Shown: one piece after another, positions 8,705-20,390 of the stretch
Position numbering within the stretch: position 1 is the stretch's first letter
Layout of the letters: every line of letters begins with the position of its first letter
Assembly: GCA_014529385.2 (NCBI GenBank)
Contig: CM043971.1
Span: forward strand, 32,009,209-32,073,208
Reading direction: 5' to 3'
Length of the DNA: 64,000 bases
Source: Adiantum capillus-veneris
Taxonomy: Eukaryota > Streptophyta > Polypodiopsida > Polypodiales > Pteridaceae
The notes under the pieces: model-generated
The model's database searches: none
The model's input: the letters and a program-made list of their open reading frames with translations, nothing else
What the model was told of the DNA's origin: nothing
Translations under genes and position numbers: made by a program

Positions 8705-9416
8705 GGTTGAGCAAAGAAAACTAGGAGGAGGAGAAGGACCTTGCTTGTTGCTACAATGTAGGTGGGATAAAGTGATATGAGAAGGTGGTTAACCTTTGTG
8801 GCAATGGGAGGAGAAGGTGGATAACCCTTGCTTGGTGTGGCAATGGAAGGTGGTAGGGGAGGAGAGAGGAGCTTCCTTGCTGCAGCAATGGAGATGGTGT
8901 AGAGAGAGAGAGTGTTGGAGTAGAGGATGAGTGTGATGGTTGCAACCAAGGAGGGGTTGGAAAAGGGGTTCTAGAGAGAGAAAATCACTTTTTGCCTAAG
9001 AACTACTTTTGGGGAAGCTTTGGATAGCAAAAAAAGATTTTTCAAAAGTTTTTTAAAATTTTTGAATTTTAGGGTTTTTGGGTGCACGTTTTGACTTTTT
9101 GAGGTCAAAAAATGCTTTTTTGACCATAAAATAGTTTTAGGAGGGTTTTAAGAAGATGAAATTTGAGTTTTGAAAATTTTCAAATTTTTGAGATTTTTTC
9201 AAAACCGGATCAAAAAGGAGGGAAGTTGGAGGTTCCATATGCCCCCCCCCCCCACCCCACCTTCTCACTAGGTAAGAGCCCATTTAAGAAGTGTAAGACT
9301 ACTTTGTCCCCCTACATTTTTGAGGGCATAGAGTGTGTCCACCACCCTCTTCTCATTGGCTGGCCTCTAATTAATCTTAATCCCAAAGGGCCCCTAGAGG
9401 GTTCATATTTTTCCTA
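8705..9416. other. non-coding stretch
   Basis: 8705-8960 reads on the minus strand as a pyrimidine-rich leader candidate for the 8704 ORF. 8990-9240 is T- and A-rich with repeated TTTTTGA words. A C-run lies at 9243-9256. I see no gene. Confidence 0.4.
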
Positions 9417-10580
9417 ATGCCTCCTATCTCTACCACTCAGATAAGGACGGTGCTTCAATGTCATAACAAAGGCATTACCACATGGGGTGTTCTTTGGAAT
9501 CAACAGCTACATAGGTGGAAATCAGCCGAGGAACTTCTTCTCCAATTCCCCCTCCAACCATGGGAACTCACGTTCATTCTAGCCAGACTGAAGGTTTTCC
9601 CTGGTTCAGAACTATGGAAGCTTTCTCTTAAAGATTGTGTCACACTCGGTGCCTTTGGATGGAAAGGTAGGTTCAAACTCTAACACCCACAATTGGTTCT
9701 AGGTGACATCGCCCCCCTCACTACACAGCACTTTGAAGAGGAACGTCAGCCTAGACACAAATCAGTCCTCCAGTGACTCATATTCCACAAAGCCAATTGG
9801 ACAGGGGAGAAAAGCCTCAGTGCAGGCTTATCCACAGGAATCTGTCTCAGATGCAATGTTGAAGTGGAGTACATTTTTCATTTATTTTTAAATTGTCCTC
9901 AGTCTACCACCATTTTGTCCCCATTAACTTATGTCCTCAAACATCCTGTGTCTTGGAGACAACTTCTGCTAGGTGACTCTGTCGGTGTTATGTCATGCTT
10001 TTGGAACCGCACTAGGACAGAATTTTTATGGATTATCTGGAAATTGAGAAACAGATGTGTTTAATTGGCTTACCACGCTCCTAGCCAATCTACAAGTGTT
10101 CAAAACTAAAGTCAAAGAAGCCAACCTCTACTATCTGAGGAACTGGATCATTAAGAACGCGGAAAAAGCTCACCTGACTATGGAGGCAGAGGATCTGGAG
10201 CTCCCCATCAATAAGAGGAAGTTAGCTAAAATCAAGAATATGCTAGCTGCTAACCTAGATTCCTCCCGTGCGGCTTTCGAGGTCATTTCCAAAGCTGAAA
10301 GCTTCATTGAGAAGATTCAAGGAATGATGGACTCTCTTAAGGACTGATGGCTGTTAATATGTATATGTTCGGCTTGATTGGCCTTAGCTGTTTTGGATCT
10401 AGACAAAACAATGCAAAGAATCTACTTTGTAAAGGGAGAGTCTCCCTGGTATGGCCATGGTCTCGGGTAAAAACATGGAATATTGGTGTCTCATGGTGCA
10501 CATGGTGCTATACTGCAATTTTTTCTCGATTCTCCTATTAATATAACTTTCACCGCTTTGTTGGAAAAAAAAACTAAAGA
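9417..10580 (+). pseudogene. LINE (L1 type) 3' remnant
   Basis: Plus-strand fragments in different frames match the C-terminal part of plant LINE ORF2. Near 9835-9900 the frame reads ICLRCNVEVEYIFHLFLNCP, a CxxC...HxxxxC zinc-binding (zf-RVT) motif. It is followed by WRQLLLG, FLWIIWKLRNRCVF and a coiled-coil-like tail rich in K and E that ends at 10347. The 3' UTR follows and ends in an A-run near 10566-10580. Reading needs several frame changes, and the reverse transcriptase and endonuclease parts are missing, so this is a 5'-truncated, decayed copy. It is unrelated in detail to the LINEs at 31478-61280 and 62900-64000. Confidence 0.75.
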
Positions 10581-10876
10581 AAGAAAATAACGTCTCACTT
10601 AAAACTCTTTCTATTTTCAATTCAAAATTTGAAGCATTTACTTGTTTTTCAGGAAAAATTTTGAGGCATGTTACCATATTTACACTAAGACTTTTAAAAG
10701 TTTGTCAGTTTTCTTCAAGGCAAGCTCGAAATCTAGCTCTTCTTTTGCCATATTGGCCAGCTAGCAATACACTAAAGCCCTGTTTTTTGCAAACATTGGT
10801 GCTACCTAAGACCTTGAGGCTTGTACTAGACCACCCTCTCTTTGTGGTCATTGTTGTTGCCTATAAGGTTATAAGG
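10581..10876. other. non-coding stretch
   Basis: Low-complexity AT-rich sequence between the LINE tail and the G/GA run. The ORF through it reads into the GA repeat and is not a gene. Confidence 0.4.
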
Positions 10877-10887
10877 AAGGGGGGGGG

Positions 10888-10939
<52 letters not shown>
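10877..10939. repeat. G-run plus (AG)n microsatellite
   Basis: About 12 G are followed by about 24 AG units (10891-10939) and then a short TAA repeat. Confidence 0.95.
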
Positions 10940-10942
<3 letters not shown>

Positions 10943-10999
10943 ATAATAATAAGTAGAAGAAAAAGAAGAAGAAGATTGTTTCAACGTCGTATAGGAAAC

Positions 11000-11100
11000 T
11001 ATCCTAAGATACCTTAAAGATCTATTCGACGAGGAGAGTTGAACTCAAGACCTGTTATTCAAGAGGGAAATGGCATAACCAATCTACCACACTTGTAGAG
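11000..11100 (-). mobile_element. tRNA-derived SINE-like fragment
   Basis: On the minus strand GTGGTAGATTGGTTATGCC resembles a Pol III A box and, ~35 bp on, GGTCTTGAGTTCAACTCTCC resembles a B box (GGTTCRANNCC type). The order and spacing are those of a tRNA-related SINE head. There is no foldable canonical tRNA. It abuts the 3' LTR of element A. Confidence 0.45.
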
Positions 11101-11120
11101 AGAGAGAGAGTGTGTGTGTG

Positions 11121-11814
<694 letters not shown>

Positions 11815-11827
11815 TGCCCCCCTTCCT
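11815..11827 (-). promoter_or_regulatory. element A polypurine tract
   Basis: The minus strand reads AGGAAGGGGGGCA directly before the 3' LTR, the expected plus-strand primer position. Confidence 0.85.
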
Positions 11828-13030
11828 GATGTAGATTCCGTCCTCGGAAGCTATTGAGTTGAAGCTTGTTATGTCCATGTTGTAGAGCATCTGGATTTGA
11901 ATCTGCAAGGCAAAGTCACTGTTTCAGCAAGCGGAATTATATGGCTATAAATCATGAGGGGAATGTAAAGTACATGTGGAAATGAGTAAATGCAAGATTT
12001 ATGAAATGTTAGACTGCCATTAAGAACAAATATATCGCACTTTGAGTAAATTAATTAATCAAGAGTTTTGGGCTTATGGGTGAGTCTATCAATTAGTTAG
12101 CTATGACTAAGGTTAAAACAACTACTCTAGTACTAGCTAAGCTAAGAAGATTATCTAAATGCAAGATTCCTAATTATGCTTTTCAGCTTTGATTATCCAA
12201 CTAGCTCTCACAACTGCAAACAAAAGCTTGAAATGTTAACTGTAAGCTCGATGAAAGTCTTTTAAATGTCATTCATTTTTTTCTTTTTCTCTTTTTTACT
12301 TTGGTTCACAATCATTTGACGTGTGTGCTTATTTTGTATGTCCGGGGCTTTTTGCTTCTCAAAGAAAAGCGCCCACACTGGGAACCTCTAGGGCTCTAGT
12401 ACCACAGACAATACATGTGAGTGAAGTACCAAATCAAGCCCGGATTTCTCTTCCAGCATTAGATTTTTCATTTGTGGCACGTATGTTTTTTGCTTCCATT
12501 TCCTTTGTATTCTCACTAGTGTTTTTGTTGTTTAAGTGAGCAAGCTTCTCTATGCCTTAAACATTCCTAAGGTCTCAAATACTCATATAATTTTATCAGC
12601 TAGGCCTAGTGGTCAAGTAAATGAGTTAACCTAAAGTCACGGTCTCCTAATCTCAAGGCTCATCCATAAGATTAAACTCTAGTTCCATCAACTTAAGCAA
12701 AGACAAATTTATACATCTATAATGGCAGATAACAAACATAACTATTGCACTCAAACAAACCATGAAAAATCATTATTAGCAATTATGCATATCCACCAAC
12801 ATGAATCATGAAAAGTAGTACACCTGGAGGTATGGAGTTGCTCATTTCGTCGAAGCAGATATCCTCAACCATGTGGATGGAGATCCATATAAGTCCTACC
12901 TAACACATCCAAAAAAACAAGCATTATACCTCTAGGAGGCATGTCAGTGTGAAAAATTTAAAACTCTTAGAAAACAAACTCAAAACACAATCTAAACCCC
13001 TAACCTACCTATCTGTCATCCCTTTTAGAA
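11828..13030. other. element A non-coding 3' region
   Basis: About 1.2 kb between the last ORF and the polypurine tract. I see no domain and no conserved ORF on either strand. Long 3' non-coding spacers are usual in Tat/Athila elements. Confidence 0.6.
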
Positions 13031-13453
13031 TCAAGGAAAGAGGATATTATATAAACCGGGTGGCCACCCTAAGGCTACGCCTCTATCCTCATCATCTAGA
13101 TAAATAAAATCATTTTCCGTGAGGCCATAGTCTTCCTCGGTCTCTATTATTTCTTCTTCATCATCCTCTTGCGCAAGCGTGTTAATCAAGAACCTCACGA
13201 TGTATGGATACTCATCCTGTGCAAAAGAATAAGAATGTGCCACCGGAGAAACATTCGCTACTGGGTAGGGATCACTAGTTATCCATAGACGTATCAGCCA
13301 TTCTAACTCCTCAAAATTTCGCTCACGCGCAAGTCTCTCTACCAAATCCCATTCGCAAGAAAGTACAGGGTAGCAGATGTGAAACACTTGAGAAAAGGAA
13401 AAAGGGTACCTTTCATCAAAAATAGAAGCGCATGCCTCTGGTGAACTAGCCAT
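13031..13453 (-). CDS. element A extra ORF, 140 residues, function unknown
   Basis: An intact ATG-started ORF lies downstream of pol, separated from it by ~300 bp. The N-terminal two thirds is compact with many aromatic residues (FSQVFHICYP, LARERNFEELEWLIRLW). The last third is strongly acidic (EDDEEEIIETEEDYG). It has no transmembrane segment or signal peptide, so it is not an env-like protein. Athila and Tat elements are known to carry extra ORFs between pol and the 3' LTR or before gag, but I recognise no family here. It is intact while gag-pol is broken. Confidence 0.55.
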   Translation of the reverse strand: MASSPEACASIFDERYPFSFSQVFHICYPVLSCEWDLVERLARERNFEELEWLIRLWITSDPYPVANVSPVAHSYSFAQDEYPYIVRFLINTLAQEDDEEEIIETEEDYGLTENDFIYLDDEDRGVALGWPPGLYNILFP

Positions 13454-13761
13454 CTCTGAGAATACAGACAGATTTGGTTAGGTCTTTAAAACATGAGTTG
13501 TTTTTGTGTGTTGCTTGATGTGACATGGTGAATTTAGACTTATGTGTAGGATCTGTTAGGATGCTCTCTCGTTCCTAGTCGCTCTTGCTCTTTTACTTTT
13601 CTTTTTTCTTTTTTTAAATCTTTTTTTGTTTGTTTGCTAGAACTAGTATAAGGCTTTATATATACATTCCCTAGGATTGGAGATTGAGAGGTCAGGGAGG
13701 AAGGTTGAGAGGGAAGCAAGTGAATGATGGATGTCAGACACTCCCCCCTTCCTTGGGTAGA

Positions 13762-14748
13762 TCATACCTTTTGGAATGATGTCGTCACCTTTTGAAACCA
13801 ATTGTTCCAAGTTGTTATGGGTGAAGGCTTTAACCAATAGTTTTCGATCGCCCTATGTGTTTCATCTAGTTGCAAGGGTGGTAAGGTACTCTCCCATGAT
13901 TTTATTTGCAACATTGTTGTAGGTGGTGAACCTACAACGGGAGGTGCAAACTCTTTCTTGCTTGTATGGATATGTACAATGGTAGGTGGAGGTTGTGTCG
14001 AAGCTTCTATTTCCGTATAAGAACTACATGAAGAGCAAGAAGCTTCATTTGCTTTCCTTGTTCTTGAGCTAGGTGGAACAAATCGTTCTTTCTTTGGTAC
14101 CCAAACTAGCTCTGGAGCAGGTGTGTCGCATTCCGTGATTTTTTCATTTCCACGATTTTCAATTTGTTTTGGAGCCACAGGATTGGGTTTGCATGGGCCA
14201 GGTGACAGGTAAGAGTACAATTTACGTTTGGACACCCAGATTTGATCATTTCCTTCATAGTATCCTTGGGCTTCCAATAGTCGTTTAGGAATCCAACGCA
14301 ATGTTTCTTTACATTTCTTGGAGTGAGGGGGACGTTTCTTACGAGGCTTCCGTTTTTTAGCATCATCCATGGTTACTAAAGAATCTTTAGGGACCCACTT
14401 GTATGTTTTCTTTGTTATATTAGGATGGTTCTTGTGTGTCTCAAGTTTTCTTTCAACTACATCAGTTGAAGCTCTAGAGAGTTGGGCTATGGGAACGTAT
14501 GGTTCAACCTCCTCGACATGCAATGTCTTGGGTTTTATTTCCTTAGGCAATATCTCAGGGACTATGGCTTGAGTGGTAGGGATAAGAATTGGTTTTTGCG
14601 TTGTGACACCCCCAGTCCCCCAATCAATAGTGCATTTGGTGGCTATCACCCACGTGCGTCCTAGGTTTATATTACCCTCCATAGTTCCAGTAGGCATGAC
14701 CAAAAAGTCTTGAGCTACAACCCCATTGTCATAACTGACAAAAGTGTG
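13762..14748 (-). pseudogene. element A: end of second protease-like domain and WVPK-repeat tail
   Basis: This continues the 14749-15390 frame after a TGA at 14749-14751, a likely CGA to TGA change. It first completes a retropepsin-like fold: a strand with DNGVVAQDFLVMP and then INLGRTWVIATKCTIDW, where LGR-type sequence is the expected second protease hallmark. The rest is a basic, hydrophilic tail with four spaced motifs KWVPK, RWIPK, IWVSK and VWVPK (Trp at residues 103, 137, 156 and 201 counted from the Met at 14703). The repeats look like short binding modules of unknown role. The frame ends at 13762. Confidence 0.6.
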
Positions 14749-15484
14749 TCAGATTCCAAAAACCGTAGTTTTTTTCTTGTTGACACCCTTGACTTGGATA
14801 ATACTCTCAGATAGAGGTGGCTTCCCTAACTGACACCACACCCCATATGATAGCAGATTATATTTAGCACCCGTGTCCAATAAGGCGTTATATAGCACTT
14901 TTCCATAGGCACTATTTAACTCAATAGGGTATTGTAGAGGTGTGTCAGAGTCCAACCAATCCTCGTCGATTTCAACCTGGAATGCATGTGTGACTCCAAG
15001 GTTAGCCTCTCGTTTTCGTCTTATACGTTGTTGTCGCTCCTTAACCTCAGCTTGAGCTTGTATCTTCTTCAATTCTATTTGTGCCTTGGCTGCCTTTTTT
15101 GTATGGATGGCACGCAACTCCTCTTGGCTTAAAGGATCATAGTATCTTTTAAATTTGCTCCCATTGAGGAATCCAATGGTTTCAACTCCATCAAGAGTCT
15201 CCACATGAATGGTTCCTTGTGGGGTGATCTCACATACTCTATATGGTCCTTTTCCCGCATATTTCAACTTTTTCTTTTCATTACGCACTCCATACATAAG
15301 GACTTTATCACCAACATTGATATCTTTGTTCTTTAGATGACGGTCAAACCATTTCTTCCTCCTATCTTTCTCCACAAGTGCATTTTGCACAGCTAATTGC
15401 CTCTCTTCATCTAGCCTTTCAAGGATATATAATCGCTCAACTAAGGGGTTACCATCCCAACCTTTTTGAGAAGCTACTCGAAGA
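14749..15484 (-). pseudogene. element A: integrase C-terminal part fused to a second aspartic-protease-like domain
   Basis: From about 15460 the frame gives the integrase C-terminal domain (DKVLMYGVRNEKKKLKYAGK, GPYRVCEI) and a coiled basic linker of about 50 residues rich in K, R, Q and E. Then comes VLYNALLDTGAKYNLLSYG, a second retropepsin-type active site (DTGA, residues 172-175 of the ORF from 15390). The first protease of this element, in the usual place between gag and RT, has DGGA instead. An aspartic-protease-like domain downstream of integrase is not part of the standard Ty3 layout. A frame break separates this part from the integrase core at about 15485. Confidence 0.7.
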
Positions 15485-16384
15485 CTAGGAACGACAAACT
15501 ACTCGAAGACTAGGAACGACAAACTCCCATGGCATAACTGCTTCTTGGCCATACACCATCTTGAATAGTGTGCAATTAATGGCAACTTTATACGCAGTAC
15601 GATAAGCCCATAAAGCTGAAGTTAACTTTAAATCCCAATCTGTGCGATGAGCTTCCACCGTTTTGGTCAAGATAGAGATTAAGGTTTTATTGGTGCTCTC
15701 AGCTTGGCCATTTGCTTGCGGATAATAAGGTGTGGACTTATGGTGAGCTATCATGAAGTTAGTAGTGAGTTCTTTGATTACTCCATTTATAAAATGAGTA
15801 CCATTGTCACTCACAATCTCAAAGGGACAACCAAATCTTGTAATAATGTTCTCAAAGAGAAACTTGGCAATTGACCTTGCATCGGCCTTACGTGTCGCCC
15901 TGGGTTCCGCCCACTTTGTCACATAGTCAGTGGCAACAATTATATATCGAGATTGAGTGCTACGAGCTTCCGGACTAATTGGACCTACAAAGTTCAAACC
16001 CCATTTTTCAAATGGTTGAGTCACTTTAACAGGATGTAAGGGCATCCTATCCTTTTGTTGTGTGATCTTGTAACGTTGGCATTCATCACATCCTTTTGCA
16101 AAAAGTGATGCATCCTTAAATAATGTTGGCCACCAATAGCCTGATTGCAACACCTTTCTAGCTGTTAGTTCCCCCGAGAAATGTCCTCCGGCTATACCCA
16201 TGTGGGCTTCTTGCAGTATGTACAAATACTCATCCTCACGGGCACAACGTCTCAGAATATCGTCCTTCCCTAGCCTGTAGAGAGTTCCTGCAATGAGAGA
16301 GTAAGGTTCACATTCTTTTAATAGTTTTCGAGCTATGTCCTTACGAAGCTCTTTGGGTGGAAAACCATTAATTAGAAAGTTCAC
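15485..16384 (-). pseudogene. element A integrase core, catalytic Asp lost
   Basis: It has the HHCC zinc motif (H61, H68, C99, C102 of the ORF) and the RNase-H-like core. The first catalytic position reads WGLNFVGP, so the Asp is Asn (residue 131). The second Asp (VSDNGTHF, D193) and the Glu (QANGQAEST, E229) are present with the correct 35-residue spacing. With Asn at the first position the enzyme should be inactive. Its end runs into a frame change at about 15485, so this part is separated from its C-terminal domain. Confidence 0.9.
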
Positions 16385-16416
16385 AATCTTCTCACTCCTT
16401 TCAGGTATGGTTTCGA

Positions 16417-18309
16417 CTAGGAATAGAGAAGTATCGGGTAATTCATCATCGACTCCGGCTTCACCATTGGTATGCGAGACAAATGATCCGCCATGACATG
16501 TCTTTTACCAGGTCTCACCACAATGGTAAAATCAAACTCAAGGAGAATTAGCAACCATCGTGTAATTCTTCCCGTGGAACAAGGTTTATTTACTAGATAC
16601 AACAAGGCTTGATGATCAACATAGAACACAAACTTGTTGGCCAGAAGGTAGTAGCGAAATTTCTTCACTGCATAAATCATACCTAAACCTTCTCGCTCTG
16701 TAGTGGTGTAGTTTCTTTCGGCATCATTCAACTGACGACTTGCAAAGCTAATGGGGTAGTCCAGTTTATGTTCTCCTGGTTGAGCTAGAACACACCCAAT
16801 AGCAAAGTTCGATGCATCAATATGCACATGAAAAATTACATTCCAATCGGGCACTCGTAGAATAGGAGCGCTAGTCAAGGTCTTTTTCAATGACTCATAA
16901 GCATGGTCACACTCCGTAGTCCATTGGAACTCAATAAGAAGCTTGTACAAAGGGCGAGCTATCTCGGCAAAGTTTAAAATAAATCGTCGGTAATAACCAA
17001 CATGACCCATGAACCTTTGAACTCCTTTATAGTTTGTAGGTGGTGGTAATTCAGCAATGGCTTTAATTTTGCTCTCATCTGTGGAAATCCCATTTTTGGA
17101 CACTATATGCCCTAAAATGACTCTATGTTTAACCCAAAATTGGCATTTGAAAGGGTTTAAGGAGATGCGATACAATCTACACTTCTCAAACACTTTTCGT
17201 AAGCATGATAGATGTTCTTTCCAAGAGGAATAAACACAAAGGTCATCTAAGAAAGCTTCACAAAACTCCCTCAAATATTCTCTAAAAGCAGTGTTTATTA
17301 ATCTTTGAAAGGTAGCCGGGGCATTGGTTAAGCCAAAAGCCATAACACGAAATGTGAACACTCCAAATTCGGTTATAAAGGTTGTTTTAGCTTGGTCCTC
17401 CAGCGCAATTGTGATTTGATTGTAGCCAGAGTACCCATCTAAAAAGCTATAAGTTTCCTTCCCTGCAACTCTTTCAAGCACATGTTCTGAATATGGCAAG
17501 GGATAATGGTCCCTCCTAGTGGCGGCATTGACCTTCTTGAGATCCATACACACTCTGAGTTTCCCATTCTTCTTTGGCACAATCACTATTGGAGACATCC
17601 ATTCTGAGTGCTCAATAGGGTATATGAATTCGCATTCCACAAGCTTTTCAATCTCTTCTTGAACGATTTTTGCATATTTAGGATTCATTGGGTAGGGTCG
17701 TTGTTGAACTAGTTTAGCCATGCTATTCATAGGGATTGTGTGTTGCACCACGGAAGCTGGAACACCTTTCATGTCATGATATGTCCAAGCAAATATATCC
17801 CTGAATTCCTTGAGAAGTTCTTTAAGTACACACTCCTCAGTCGCTGTCAGATCTTGGGCAATGAAGACAGGTTTAGACTCTTCTCCTGGGTCTGCTAACT
17901 CTATTTCCTTAACTATCGTTGGACCATCATAGACTCCATTGCTACCATCGATAGGTTTTATTTGAGCCTTTGTATACACAACCCTACGTTCCTCTGTGGT
18001 ATAGGATTTAAAATGTTCAGGTGCAGGGTGTAAGTCTGTGGGGTCTTGCTGTTCTGTGGACTTTGATTTAACTTCTGATTCCTTTTGTTGTTGAGCTAAC
18101 TCTCGATTTTGTCGTCTCCTTACGGTACGGCTCAACTTTGGCTTATCTGTAGCCTCTAGTTGTGCGATGTCAATGGGTTGTGGACTACTCCACATAACGA
18201 TTTGAAGGTATTCACCCCAGTTATCTACCAACTTTCGATGAGCATCACATGCCCCTATATAATTAAGCCATTCTACGGTAGATTTCTTTTCATGTATTCT
18301 AGCACGCAC
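16417..18309 (-). CDS. element A reverse transcriptase and RNase H
   Basis: An open frame of 630 codons. RT fills about residues 200-380: LYPIEHSEW-type fingers, [40 protein letters not shown] and the catalytic FLDDLCVY (residues 353-356). Connection and RNase H follow: HIDASNFAIG, TTTEREGLGMIYA, VDHQALLYL and RPGKRHVMADHLSR. The frame is uninterrupted but lacks a proper start, because it is part of a polyprotein. A frame break near 18380 separates it from the protease part. Confidence 0.93.
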   Translation of the reverse strand: MRARIHEKKSTVEWLNYIGACDAHRKLVDNWGEYLQIVMWSSPQPIDIAQLEATDKPKLSRTVRRRQNRELAQQQKESEVKSKSTEQQDPTDLHPAPEHFKSYTTEERRVVYTKAQIKPIDGSNGVYDGPTIVKEIELADPGEESKPVFIAQDLTATEECVLKELLKEFRDIFAWTYHDMKGVPASVVQHTIPMNSMAKLVQQRPYPMNPKYAKIVQEEIEKLVECEFIYPIEHSEWMSPIVIVPKKNGKLRVCMDLKKVNAATRRDHYPLPYSEHVLERVAGKETYSFLDGYSGYNQITIALEDQAKTTFITEFGVFTFRVMAFGLTNAPATFQRLINTAFREYLREFCEAFLDDLCVYSSWKEHLSCLRKVFEKCRLYRISLNPFKCQFWVKHRVILGHIVSKNGISTDESKIKAIAELPPPTNYKGVQRFMGHVGYYRRFILNFAEIARPLYKLLIEFQWTTECDHAYESLKKTLTSAPILRVPDWNVIFHVHIDASNFAIGCVLAQPGEHKLDYPISFASRQLNDAERNYTTTEREGLGMIYAVKKFRYYLLANKFVFYVDHQALLYLVNKPCSTGRITRWLLILLEFDFTIVVRPGKRHVMADHLSRIPMVKPESMMNYPILLYS

Positions 18310-18377
18310 ATTTTCTCGATATCGTCGCCTCTTATATCTCTTACTCTTCTTGTTTAATTCTTGATTACGGTCGATTT

Positions 18378-20390
18378 CTAGTGAAGACTCACTAGATGAA
18401 TCACTACTTGTGTCTTCTGCTCCCTGGATAGATTATCATCTAGGTTACCACTGGGCCCTGAATGGTTTGTGCCCACATTTGCACTAAGATTTAACTCAGA
18501 TTCTTCGTCCTCAGAGTCAAAGTCAATTGATGATTCTGACCCCAAATTGTGTGGGCTATAGTCTTGTGAGGCGCTACTGTTTTCAATGCCAGACAAACTT
18601 TCATCTTGTAGATCATCAGAAGCTATATACATTGCTTCTAGCATGTTTAAGGGTACAAGTGGTGGTATTTTATCCCCCTCAGGTGTTACCCAGGTCGTCC
18701 CCCTATTTCCCCAAGTGTCTATGGTTGCTGCTAGGTGGACCCAATCCACATTGTCCGACTCGGTCATCCCAGGTAGTACATCCATATAAGGAGAATCTTC
18801 CCCAACATCAGTGTCCGCTTTACACGTGTAACAATACTGCAATGGGGCCGAGTGAACTGTGGTGTCAAATCTATGATCAATTATAAACCTGTTTCCTAGA
18901 GGATGTGCTCGACCCGTCACAAGATCCACTCGAATGACAGAATCTTGGAACTGCAAGTAGACATGGTTTTTAGACCATTCATGCACCATTTTTGCTTCCC
19001 TCATGAAAGGACGTCCTAAGATCATCTCCGATGCCATAGTGTGTTTGGAGAAATCCATAACAATAAAGGTAATCCTTATTTTATGTCCAAAGACCTTGAT
19101 CTTGAGATCTTCTAGCATCCCAATAGGTTTAACAATAGACCCATTGGCCATCTTCACTACTATGGTTGTGGTCGCAAGGTGAGGTCTTCCCATAGTTTCC
19201 CAGCAATTTTTAGTCACAATGCTAACCCCAGCGCCACCATCAAGGATTCCCTTCACAGTTAATCCCTTAGTAGTGATTGGTATAGTCGCATTAGATTCAT
19301 CACCCTCAAAGTATTGTCCCAACTTGTTAACAGGTATTTCTATAACAAGGTTCTCATCTAAGTTGGGTTGTGGATCTAAGTGTTCCTCCTCTATTGGCAT
19401 CTCCCCAGCTCCATCCATCTGTGAAAATTGTGGTAGCCCAAACTTCAGTTCTCCATTGAGGAAGGCTCGAAGGGCTGAGACTAGCTCGGGGTCTTTATAT
19501 AGTTTGGACATGATGGTGGTTCTAACTTCTGAAGACATGAAATCCATCAATTTGGCAATGTTTAATGGCACCTTTTGGCCTTGAGTCCCTTGACGTGGGG
19601 AAGATGGGATCTCCATTTCTTCGATAGGATCAGGTAGTCCCTTTGTAAACATTCTTTCCATCAAGAAGTCAGTACGCCCACTTTCCCATGACTTTAAGTC
19701 ACTTTCTTCTTGGATGACACTAGGTATGTCCAAGGGTCTATGGACTTGGTGAGGTTGTTGTTGCGTAGGGAACACGGTGTCTGTAATCTGGATCTTCCTA
19801 GGTGCTGGTTCTAGATCCCTTTGGGTATCTTCTACCAAACTCCTTAAATGCTTGACTCGCTCAATCTCCTCTGTAGGGTTTGGGTAAGTTCCTATCTTTT
19901 TTTTGGATCCTGGCCATTGTGGCTCATGAAGATCTTCCTTGTTGGTTTCTATGTTAGTGGTCGTTTTGGTCTCCATGGTTTCACCTGAATCAGAATCTTC
20001 TTCAGCGTCGTTCATATATACGGGGTCGTCATCAGTTCCTATGTTGGTCTTTGAACTAGGGTCTGACTTCGCTGCTTTTTGCGATCTCTTTCTTCGTGTT
20101 TTCTTCTTTTTCTGAGATTGGGCAATTGATGCCGTGTCTCTTTCCTCAAGAATATAATTTTGTTTTTGGAGCATCGATCGTGTGAGTACGTTTACTAGTA
20201 CCACGGGTGTACTTGGTAATGGCTCCTCGGTAACTTCAATCAAGTTTAATGGCGTGATCTTCGGTGCATTTGGATTATTTGGACATTGGGCAATCAAATG
20301 ATCTATGCCACATCGATTACACATGAGTATCGGCATTGTAAACGTGCTTGCTTGATAGGACACTCGGCTACACGATGTGGACCTCCACAC
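18378..20390 (-). pseudogene. element A gag C-terminus and first protease
   Basis: A 670-codon frame begins in a zinc knuckle (CNRCGIDHLIAQC), then a long hydrophilic linker with a basic patch KKKKTRRKRSQK and acidic stretches. A retropepsin-like domain follows at about residues 365-480: ILDGGAGVS where DT/SGA would be expected (384-387), and the late hallmark ILGRPF (457-462). The DGGA replaces the Thr/Ser next to the catalytic Asp, so activity is doubtful. The last ~150 residues are acidic and of unknown function. Frame breaks lie at both ends (about 20395 and 18380). Confidence 0.8.

Noticed and set aside
11000-11100. Functional tRNA gene
   Set aside because: Boxes are present but the arms do not fold to a cloverleaf and no anticodon stem is found; the same holds for 25190-25285.
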